The position numbers and the translations under genes are program-made. Source: Imtechella halotolerans (GTDB lineage Bacteria; Bacteroidota; Bacteroidia; Flavobacteriales; Flavobacteriaceae). From it: a DNA stretch of 64,000 nt. Below are positions 9,307-16,359 of this stretch, in pieces; within the stretch, counting starts at the first letter, position 1; every line of letters starts with the position of its first letter. The notes beneath the pieces are model-generated. The model searched no databases and had not been told where the DNA came from. It saw only the letters and a program-made list of their open reading frames with translations. The stretch covers positions 2,885,501 through 2,949,500 of the forward strand of contig NZ_CP117969.2 in the NCBI RefSeq assembly GCF_028743515.2, in the 5' to 3' direction.

Positions 9307-9960
9307 TTAAAACGAATTTTTAGTTATTGCTTTAAAAGTAAATCCTTTTTCACTAAAATATGCAAGTGTCTTCGGAAGTGCATATTGTAGCCTTGGAAAT
9401 GCTTTAATACTATCGTGAAAAACGATAATACTTCCTGGTTTTGCGTTTTCCTTGATGTTTTTCCAACATTTCTCAGGAGTTAGCTTAGTGTTGTAGTCAA
9501 CGCTTAAAACATCCCACATAATAATGTGATAACCCATAGTTTGGATTTGACGAATTGTTTTTGGTGTTAGTTTTCCATAAGGTGGCCTAAAAAGTTTAAT
9601 GTAATCAGGATCTTTCAGTGATGTATAAAGTTCACTTTCTGTTAAATGAATATTGGAGATATATGATTTTGAGTCTGTTTTCCAAGCGTTAAGGTGATTG
9701 TGTGTGTGATTGCCTATACTGTGTCCTTCTTTATGAAGTAAATGGTATAACTCCATATGGTTGACTACATTTTTACCAATGCAAAAAAAAGTGGCTTTCG
9801 CCTTGTATTTATTTAACTGTTCAATAACCCAGGAAGTTATTTCTGGTGTTGGCCCATCATCAAAGGTGAGATAGAGTACCTTTTCTTCTGTGACTATCTT
9901 CCATTTTAGTTTAGATAGTAAACGTTGAATTAGTTTAGGTGTCTTGATAAATATATTCAT
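9307..9960 (-). CDS. NodB-homology polysaccharide deacetylase family protein
   Basis: A 217-residue carbohydrate esterase family 4 protein that should remove acetyl groups from N-acetylated sugars such as peptidoglycan or chitin-like chains. All catalytic motifs are visible: TFDDGP (32-37, with the catalytic base Asp), the zinc-binding HTHNH (His85 and His89), RPPYG (125-129), MWDVLSVDY (148-156) and FHDS with His182. The N-terminus is basic but has no convincing signal peptide, which is odd for an enzyme of wall polymers. It is convergent with the thioredoxin-like gene (25-base gap) and lies 83 bases downstream of the DUF2723 gene, behind that gene's terminator. Confidence 0.88.
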   Translation of the reverse strand: MNIFIKTPKLIQRLLSKLKWKIVTEEKVLYLTFDDGPTPEITSWVIEQLNKYKAKATFFCIGKNVVNHMELYHLLHKEGHSIGNHTHNHLNAWKTDSKSYISNIHLTESELYTSLKDPDYIKLFRPPYGKLTPKTIRQIQTMGYHIIMWDVLSVDYNTKLTPEKCWKNIKENAKPGSIIVFHDSIKAFPRLQYALPKTLAYFSEKGFTFKAITKNSF

Positions 9961-10010
9961 ATGAAGACTTGAATGTCAATAATTAGGGTCTTATAGTATA
10001 TTTACACGTA

Positions 10011-10037
10011 AATAAAAAACCGAGCGAAGCCCGGTTT
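10011..10037 (-). terminator. Terminator of the DUF2723 gene
   Basis: On the minus strand an 8-bp stem (AAACCGGG with CTCGGTTT, one G-T pair) with the loop CTTCG is followed by a T run. It begins 7 bases after the DUF2723 stop. Confidence 0.75.
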
Positions 10038-10043
10038 CTTATG

Positions 10044-13000
10044 TTATTTAGAGGTTTGAAGTAAAATATTTTCTAGAGAATCTTCAGGTATACTATCCAA
10101 AGGCATTCCTAAATCAAGTTCATCTTCTATATCCTCCATATTTTCTTCACCAAATGCGTTAAGTAATTTGTTGAATTGGTCAATCTGTTCTTTAGCAAAA
10201 TTAGAATCGTCATTTTTCTTAATAATATCGAGTAAATTGCTGTAGCGATAAACGTCCAGCTCCAATTCTGACATTATGTCGAGTTTTTCAGAATAACTAA
10301 GACCGGCGAAATAGTTAAGAGACTCTTGGTATTTTTTAGCTACATCCAAAAATAGCTTACGTGCTTTTTCGGGCTCACCAATTTTATAATACCCCTCTAC
10401 ATAGGGATCTAATAAAGAATAGAATCCAAAAAGATCAACTGGCATATGTTGCATGGCTAGTTCTATAATTGTTTTTGCCTGGTCTTTTTTACCCTCTTTA
10501 ATTAGTGTTTCAACTAGACGTGCCATATTTCCGCGATAGTTTATGCTCAGTTTGCGAGTCTCAGGGTCATGGTAAATTTTAGAACTCTCCATATTTCCCC
10601 ATTCCCATCCCATGACAATGGAATACATAAGATCACTATCTATACGTCCCATGTCATAAGGAGAACGTGGATCTACGGCTGTTTTGATTGGTACCAATTT
10701 GTAAACCAATCCATCCAATTGAAGATAATCCTTCATCCAAATAAATTCTTCACTTTCGTAGCTTCCACCAGTAAAGTAAATTGGTCTTTTCCAGTCATTA
10801 TTGGCAATAATGTCAAGCATTAGAAGACGGTTTTTACCAATAGCACTTTTAGGAAGTTCAATGTCTATATAGTCCAGAATCAGTGCCGAATCCTTCGCTT
10901 TTACGAGTCCACTTTTCAGGACGTTTTCTTTATTTACAGGAATGCGAATTTTGTTGGTTGGATAGAATACGACTTCTTGATTGTTAGCGAATGTAACTTT
11001 CGTTCTTGGGTCATCACTTGATACCCAATTCATAAAATCCTTAATGTTCCAAGTGTTCTCTGTTAATGCTTGAAAGTAGATTGCATCACGGACTCCATAG
11101 GCATATTGGTCATGTCTTAGTTGCGAAGGAATTGGATCACTTTCATAGGCTTTTCGTTTCATTTGATCAATATACCAATCGGTTGCAAAAAGACTGGTGT
11201 TGATTGTTCTAACATCAGTTCTATATCCTTCAATTTCTTGGGCATACCATAAGGCGAAGGTGTCATTATCTCCAATAGTAAATAACATAGCTCCGGCATC
11301 TTCTTGGATCGAGTCTAGGTATGATTTTGCCATAGACTGAGCCGTGTATCTATTGCTTCTGTCGTGATCATCCCAGTTTTGATATGCCATTACAGTTGGT
11401 ACTGCCAAGATACAGGCAAGAGTAATTGCTGGGGCCAAAAGTCTTGGGTTTAAAAATCGTTTTAGTTCTTCAAAAAGACCATAAACGCCCATACCTATCC
11501 ATATCGAGAAAACGTAAAATGATCCAACAAGGGCATAATCACGTTCTCGGGGTTCAAAAGGCCTTTCATTTAAATATACTTTTAAGGCAAGACCAGTGAA
11601 AATGAATAGAATGAATAGTATCCAGAACTGTTGTTTGCTCTTTTTTATTTGAAATAGGAGGCCTATAATTCCAAGGATTAAAGGTAAAAAATAATAGGTG
11701 TTTCGCGCCTTGTTATTAAGGATATCCGAAGGTAAATTTTCTTGTGAGCCTAAGCGCAATTCATCAATGAATTTGATTCCACTCATCCAATTCCCATGAT
11801 TATCCAGACGTCCTTGGATGTCATCTTGTCTTCCAGTGAAATTCCACATAAAATACCTTCCGTACATATACCCCATTTGATATTGGAAAAGATACTTGAG
11901 GTTTTGAAGTAGAGTAGGTTTTTGAACCTCTATATAATCCTTGAATTGATTTAGGAAACGTACATACTCTTCATGTGAAATTTTCCCAGCAGTTACGTCG
12001 CGTTTAAATTCGGCTACGGCTGCACGTAGTTCATTGTTTGTTATGTATTCTGAATTTATTTTAAAGTCTAATAGACCTGTAATTTTCATATAATTTGCTG
12101 CATGTTCTGCGCTCCACATACGAGGTAGAAAGCCTACATGATTTCGGTTGGGGGCAATACGAGCATCTTTATATTGATTTACAATGATGTACTTATTAGT
12201 AGTATAGTCGCGTTCGTACTTAGGTTTGTCATCCATGTATGGATCGATCTGGTCTTGAGGAGCATATCTGTCAGAATACATAGGTCCATAAATGAGGTGT
12301 GTCTCAGGGTATTGCTCTAGGTTGTAATAGGCAAGTAGTAAACGGGCGTCTGTAGGGCTATTTTCATTAATTACTGTATCTGCATTAGCGCGTATTGGAA
12401 TCATGATCCAGGTTGAGAATCCAATAAATACAAACATGATGCAAAGAATGGCAGTATTGAAGAAAACAAAATTCTTTTTTCGTGTATACGTTAATAGAAA
12501 ATAGAAGGCTAGTATGATGGAGATTCCTGCAATTATGGTACCTGAGTTAAAAGGAAGCCCTATGGAATTCACAAAAAACACCTCTAGATATCCAAAGTAA
12601 GATAGGGTGTATGGTAAAAGTAATTTAAATATAAAAAGTAAGATTGCTACAGAAATGATGTTTGCAATAATGAAGTTTTTAATATTTTTTTGATAGGTGC
12701 TCTGGAAGAAATACATCATTCCAATGGCTGGAATAGTAAGCAAGGCCATAAAGTGTACTCCGAAAGAAAGCCCAACTACAAGTGAGATTAAAATGAGCCA
12801 TTTATTTCCACGATTTGAATGTAAATTGTCTATCCATTTTAATCCAAGCCAAAACATTAGAGACATGAATAACATAGCCATAGCATATACTTCTGCTTCA
12901 ACTGCATTAAACCAAAAACTGTCGGAATAGGTATATGTTAGAGCCCCTACTAATCCACTTCCAAGGATAGCAATCGCTTTTGCATTAGTTATTTCTTCAT

Positions 13001-13328
13001 CACGAATGATAATTTTTTTCACTAAAAGGGTAGTTGACCAGAAAAGTAATAGGACGGTAAAAGCACTCGAGAAAACAGACATATAGTTTACCATAAGAGC
13101 TACTTGCTCAGGTGATGGGGCAAACATTGAAAAGAAGGCTCCCATCATTTGGAAAAATGGTGCTCCAGGAGGGTGCCCTACTTGCAGTTTGGCTGAGGTT
13201 GAGATGTATTCTCCACAGTCCCAAAAACTTGCTGTTGGTTCTACTGTGAGTCCGTAAGTGATTAAAGCAATAAAAAAAACTATCCATCCAAGAATAGTAT
13301 CCCATTTTTTGAAATTAGTTGCTAGCAT
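10044..13328 (-). CDS. DUF2723 (TMEM260-like) multipass membrane protein, possible protein O-mannosyltransferase
   Basis: A 1094-residue protein. The N-terminal half carries about ten hydrophobic segments with the DUF2723 signature WDCGEYISTSAKLQVGHPPG (residues about 36-55), which resembles the acidic first loop of GT-C glycosyltransferases. A large soluble C-terminal part follows, ending in TPR-like helices and an acidic tail. Human TMEM260, the eukaryotic DUF2723 protein, is an O-mannosyltransferase; the same activity in Bacteroidota is inference, although these bacteria do O-glycosylate exported proteins. It forms a single-gene unit with its own terminator, divergent from tRNA-Gln. Confidence 0.85.
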   Translation of the reverse strand: MLATNFKKWDTILGWIVFFIALITYGLTVEPTASFWDCGEYISTSAKLQVGHPPGAPFFQMMGAFFSMFAPSPEQVALMVNYMSVFSSAFTVLLLFWSTTLLVKKIIIRDEEITNAKAIAILGSGLVGALTYTYSDSFWFNAVEAEVYAMAMLFMSLMFWLGLKWIDNLHSNRGNKWLILISLVVGLSFGVHFMALLTIPAIGMMYFFQSTYQKNIKNFIIANIISVAILLFIFKLLLPYTLSYFGYLEVFFVNSIGLPFNSGTIIAGISIILAFYFLLTYTRKKNFVFFNTAILCIMFVFIGFSTWIMIPIRANADTVINENSPTDARLLLAYYNLEQYPETHLIYGPMYSDRYAPQDQIDPYMDDKPKYERDYTTNKYIIVNQYKDARIAPNRNHVGFLPRMWSAEHAANYMKITGLLDFKINSEYITNNELRAAVAEFKRDVTAGKISHEEYVRFLNQFKDYIEVQKPTLLQNLKYLFQYQMGYMYGRYFMWNFTGRQDDIQGRLDNHGNWMSGIKFIDELRLGSQENLPSDILNNKARNTYYFLPLILGIIGLLFQIKKSKQQFWILFILFIFTGLALKVYLNERPFEPRERDYALVGSFYVFSIWIGMGVYGLFEELKRFLNPRLLAPAITLACILAVPTVMAYQNWDDHDRSNRYTAQSMAKSYLDSIQEDAGAMLFTIGDNDTFALWYAQEIEGYRTDVRTINTSLFATDWYIDQMKRKAYESDPIPSQLRHDQYAYGVRDAIYFQALTENTWNIKDFMNWVSSDDPRTKVTFANNQEVVFYPTNKIRIPVNKENVLKSGLVKAKDSALILDYIDIELPKSAIGKNRLLMLDIIANNDWKRPIYFTGGSYESEEFIWMKDYLQLDGLVYKLVPIKTAVDPRSPYDMGRIDSDLMYSIVMGWEWGNMESSKIYHDPETRKLSINYRGNMARLVETLIKEGKKDQAKTIIELAMQHMPVDLFGFYSLLDPYVEGYYKIGEPEKARKLFLDVAKKYQESLNYFAGLSYSEKLDIMSELELDVYRYSNLLDIIKKNDDSNFAKEQIDQFNKLLNAFGEENMEDIEDELDLGMPLDSIPEDSLENILLQTSK

Positions 13329-13444
13329 GAATTTTTGTTTCTAGGTCTGTAGGCGAATTTACTAATTAATACCATTTTACAATGGCTTTTTTTAAAATGT
13401 TAACAGAGTAGGCTTTTAAAAAAAACAAATAATCTGAAAAAATA

Positions 13445-13475
13445 TTTGTGCATATCAAAAATAGCTCTAAATTTG
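13445..13475 (+). promoter_or_regulatory. Consensus Bacteroidota promoter for tRNA-Gln
   Basis: TTTG at 13445-13448, a 19-base spacer and TAAATTTG at 13468-13475 give a full match to the -33/-7 consensus. The tRNA begins 17 bases after the -7 element. Confidence 0.8.
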
Positions 13476-13492
13476 CAACCGCTAATAAATAC

Positions 13493-13563
13493 TGGCTCAT
13501 GGTGTAACGGTAGCACTACAGATTTTGGTTCTGTCTGTCGGGGTTCGAATCCCTGTGAGCCAA
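13493..13563 (+). tRNA. tRNA-Gln (anticodon TTG)
   Basis: The full cloverleaf folds: acceptor TGGCTCA/TGAGCCA, D stem GTG/CAC, anticodon stem ACAGA/TCTGT around the loop TTTTGGT with anticodon TTG at 13525-13527, and T stem CGGGG/CCCTG around TTCGAAT. The discriminator is A at 13563. The CCA tail is not encoded. It reads CAA, and CAG by wobble. It is a single tRNA with its own promoter and terminator. Confidence 0.97.
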
Positions 13564-13575
13564 CTACCAAATAGT

Positions 13576-13607
13576 AAAAAACCTGTCAATTTTGACAGGT
13601 TTTTTTT
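13576..13607. terminator. Bidirectional terminator between tRNA-Gln and the universal stress protein gene
   Basis: A perfect 9-bp stem (ACCTGTCAA with TTGACAGGT, 13581-13600) is flanked by A and T runs on both sides, so it can end both the tRNA and the convergent stress gene. Confidence 0.88.
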
Positions 13608-13624
13608 ATGTTTCTAAATTAGGC

Positions 13625-14443
13625 TTATGCGCGAATGGTTAGTACAGGTCTAATAGTGTGGTTTACAAGGTCTTCACTTATGCTTCCGTTGAAAAAATGT
13701 GCTAGTCCTTTTCTTCCGTATGTACTCATGCATATCATGTCCGCGTCAATACTTGTGGCAAAGTTCATAATGCCAGTTTCAACACGTTCGTCATTATATA
13801 TGTGAACTTGATAGTCTTGTGTTGCATTAAGGCGCTTAAATTTTTCTATTTTTTCTTCGATTTCATGTGTGGTCATGAATTGATGTGGGGTGTTTACGTA
13901 TAGTAGGTGTATTTTGGCATGAAATTTTTCTGCAAAAAGAGAGGCTCGCATGAAGGCGTCATTGAATTTAGGCTCAAAATTGGAGGCAAATACGAAATGT
14001 TCAATGTTAAAGTTAGCTACTGGGTTCTTGATGACTAATACTGGGATTTCAGCTGATCGAACAACTTTTTCGGTATTGGAACCAATAAAAATTTCTTTCA
14101 TACCAGTAGCTCCACTAGATCCCATTACAATTAAGTCTGCATTATGTTTTTTGCTTGCTTCAACAATACCGGAAGCCGTGTAGTCCGATTCTATGATTGT
14201 TTTAATTGAAATATCGTTGCTTTCAATTTTTTCTAGGAATTGTTCAAAATGTTGTTTGGCTAGTTCTATGAAAAATAAGGGTTCAGGTAGTTGCGAGCTT
14301 CCTACGCTCGATAAGTGAAGTGGCAAATCTATTGTGTGCAGTAATAGAATTTCACTATTGAATCGTTTGGCAATTTGTAATGCTACATTGAGTGCATTTT
14401 GTGCCTGAATTGAAAAATCGGTTGGTACCAGAATTTTTTTCAT
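13625..14443 (-). CDS. Tandem-domain universal stress protein (UspA family)
   Basis: A 272-residue cytoplasmic protein made of two UspA domains, residues about 1-140 and 145-272. Domain 1 starts MKKILVPTDFS and keeps the ATP-binding loop GSSGATGMKEIFIGS. Domain 2 keeps a similar STYGRKGLAHFFNGS loop. Such proteins bind nucleotides and accumulate under stress or stasis; no partner is indicated here. It is a single gene, convergent with tRNA-Gln and divergent from the rimP operon. Confidence 0.92.
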   Translation of the reverse strand: MKKILVPTDFSIQAQNALNVALQIAKRFNSEILLLHTIDLPLHLSSVGSSQLPEPLFFIELAKQHFEQFLEKIESNDISIKTIIESDYTASGIVEASKKHNADLIVMGSSGATGMKEIFIGSNTEKVVRSAEIPVLVIKNPVANFNIEHFVFASNFEPKFNDAFMRASLFAEKFHAKIHLLYVNTPHQFMTTHEIEEKIEKFKRLNATQDYQVHIYNDERVETGIMNFATSIDADMICMSTYGRKGLAHFFNGSISEDLVNHTIRPVLTIRA

Positions 14444-14545
14444 GGGGCTGAGTTTTAAGTTTTAAAGTAAAGTTAGGTAGGAAAAATTAAACAGACAAAA
14501 TAAATTACTTTATATGAAGGTTTTAGCGGTTTAAAAAAATAATTG

Positions 14546-14553
14546 TATATTTG
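14546..14553 (+). promoter_or_regulatory. Candidate -7 promoter element for rimP-nusA-infB
   Basis: TATATTTG matches TAnnTTTG. The -33 region is only partly conserved (TTTA near 14522). Transcription would begin near 14560, giving a leader of about 55 bases that contains the hairpin at 14580-14600. Confidence 0.6.
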
Positions 14554-14579
14554 CACCGTTGAACGAAAAAAAGAATAAA

Positions 14580-14604
14580 GAGGGGACGCGAAGTCCCCTC
14601 TTTT
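14580..14604 (+). promoter_or_regulatory. Terminator-like leader hairpin upstream of rimP (possible attenuator)
   Basis: An 8-bp GC-rich stem (GAGGGGAC at 14580-14587 with GTCCCCTC at 14593-14600) and a GCGAA loop are followed directly by TTTT, 9 bases before the rimP ATG. It lies downstream of the promoter element, so it would form in the transcript. It could be an attenuator for an operon that encodes the termination factor NusA, or it could simply occlude or shape the start site. Confidence 0.6.
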
Positions 14605-14613
14605 CATAGGCAT

Positions 14614-15081
14614 ATGAAGTTTGAAGAAAAAGTAAAAAAACTACTTGATGAAGCTTTGGAAGCTGATAATTCCTTATTTTTAATTGACTTTTCAATTGGT
14701 CAAGGAAATGTAATTAAGGTCGTGATTGATGGTGATAATGGAGTTTCTATCAACGATTGTATTTCTGTAAGTCGAGCCATTGAACATAATCTTGATAGGG
14801 AAGAAGAGGACTTTTCATTGGAGGTTACTTCGTATGGTATTTCATTGCCGCTTAGGGTGCCTCGTCAATATGTTAAGAATATTGGTCGTATTCTTAAGGT
14901 TGAGTTGACGGATGGTACTAAACTCGAAGGTGAAGTGCTAAATGCAACTGATCAAGAAGTGGTGATGGCTTATCAAGTAAGAGAGCCTAAACCTATCGGT
15001 AAAGGAAAAATTACTGTAACCAAGGAGCAGATAATTGCTCTGTCAAATATTGTTGAAGCAAAAGTGATGATTAAATTTTAA
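14614..15081 (+). CDS. rimP: Ribosome maturation factor RimP
   Basis: A 155-residue cytoplasmic protein needed for 30S subunit maturation. The N-terminal domain has the GDNGVSINDCISVSR motif and the LEVTSYGISLPL strand (the E. coli form is EVSSPGLDRPL), followed by an Sm-like C-terminal domain. It heads the rimP-nusA-infB cluster found across bacteria. The ATG lies 9 bases after the T run of a leader hairpin, with no Shine-Dalgarno sequence. nusA follows after 10 bases. Confidence 0.95.
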   Translation: MKFEEKVKKLLDEALEADNSLFLIDFSIGQGNVIKVVIDGDNGVSINDCISVSRAIEHNLDREEEDFSLEVTSYGISLPLRVPRQYVKNIGRILKVELTDGTKLEGEVLNATDQEVVMAYQVREPKPIGKGKITVTKEQIIALSNIVEAKVMIKF

Positions 15082-15091
15082 TTAAGTTGAC

Positions 15092-16327
15092 ATGGAAAAT
15101 CTTGAATTAATAGAATCTTTTTCAGAGTTCAAAGACGATAAGCTTATTGATCGTGTAACTCTGATGGCCATTTTGGAAGAAGTTTTCAGAAATGCCTTAA
15201 AAAAGAAGTTTGGTTCAGATGATAATTTTGATATTATTATCAATCCTGATAAAGGAGATTTGGAAATTTGGAGAAACCGTGTGGTTGTTGCCGACGGTGA
15301 AGTTGAGGATCCAAACCAAGAGATTGAACTGTCAGCAGCACGACGTATAGAGCCTGATTTTGAGGTGGGTGAAGATGTTTCTGAAGAGGTTAAATTGATA
15401 GACTTAGGAAGAAGGGCTATTTTGGCGCTTCGTCAAAATCTTATATCTAAAATTCATGAACACGATAATACTACTATTTATAAGCAGTTTAAAGATTTAA
15501 TTGGTGAAATCTATACTGCTGAAGTGCATCATGTACGTCATAAAGTAGTAATTTTGGTGGATGATGAAGGTAATGAGATAGTGTTACCTAAAGAAAAACA
15601 AATTCCTTCGGATTTCTTCAGAAAAGGAGAAAATGTTCGTGGAATTATTGAAGGTGTAGAGCTTAAAGGAAATAAACCGATGATTGTCATGTCTCGTACT
15701 TCTCCAATGTTCTTAGAGAAATTGTTTGAACAAGAAATTCCAGAAGTATTCGATGGGTTAATTACTGTTAAGAAGGTAGTTCGTATTCCTGGAGAGAAAG
15801 CAAAAGTCGCTGTGGATTCATACGATGATCGAATCGATCCAGTTGGAGCCTGTGTGGGTATGAAAGGTTCTCGTATTCATGGTATTGTAAGGGAATTAGG
15901 GAATGAGAACATTGATGTTATAAACTTTACTGCTAATACTCAATTGTATATCACACGTGCATTGAGTCCGGCTAAAGTTACTTCTGTAACATTAAATGAA
16001 GAAACTAAACATGCTGAAGTATATTTAAAGCCTGAAGAGGTTTCTAAAGCTATTGGTAAAGGAGGATATAATATTCGTCTTGCTGGACAGCTTACAGGTT
16101 ATGAAATTGACGTGTATAGAGAAGGTGTTGAGGACGAAGATGTTGAATTGACTGAGTTTTCTGATGAAATAGAAGCTTGGGTAATAGAGGAGTTTAAACG
16201 TATTGGACTTGATACTGCTCGTAGTGTGCTTGAGCAGGATGTCAAAGATCTTGTAAAACGTACCGATTTGGAAGAAGAAACCATTTTGGAGGTAGTGAAG
16301 ATCTTAAAAGAAGAATTTGAAGAATAA
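15092..16327 (+). CDS. nusA: Transcription termination/antitermination factor NusA
   Basis: A 411-residue RNA polymerase-associated factor acting in pausing, termination and antitermination. It has the N-terminal polymerase-binding domain (about 1-125), the S1 domain (about 130-200) and two KH domains (GACVGMKGSRIHGIVRELGNE at about 250, quoted here as GMKGSRIHGI, and AIGKGGYNIRLA at about 325). It ends with one short acidic region and lacks the extended AR repeats of the E. coli protein (495 residues), as is usual outside Proteobacteria. It is the second gene of the operon, 32 bases before infB. Confidence 0.97.
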   Translation: MENLELIESFSEFKDDKLIDRVTLMAILEEVFRNALKKKFGSDDNFDIIINPDKGDLEIWRNRVVVADGEVEDPNQEIELSAARRIEPDFEVGEDVSEEVKLIDLGRRAILALRQNLISKIHEHDNTTIYKQFKDLIGEIYTAEVHHVRHKVVILVDDEGNEIVLPKEKQIPSDFFRKGENVRGIIEGVELKGNKPMIVMSRTSPMFLEKLFEQEIPEVFDGLITVKKVVRIPGEKAKVAVDSYDDRIDPVGACVGMKGSRIHGIVRELGNENIDVINFTANTQLYITRALSPAKVTSVTLNEETKHAEVYLKPEEVSKAIGKGGYNIRLAGQLTGYEIDVYREGVEDEDVELTEFSDEIEAWVIEEFKRIGLDTARSVLEQDVKDLVKRTDLEEETILEVVKILKEEFEE

Positions 16328-16359
16328 CAACATAAATTTTTGAGGTTAAAAAGCAATTT

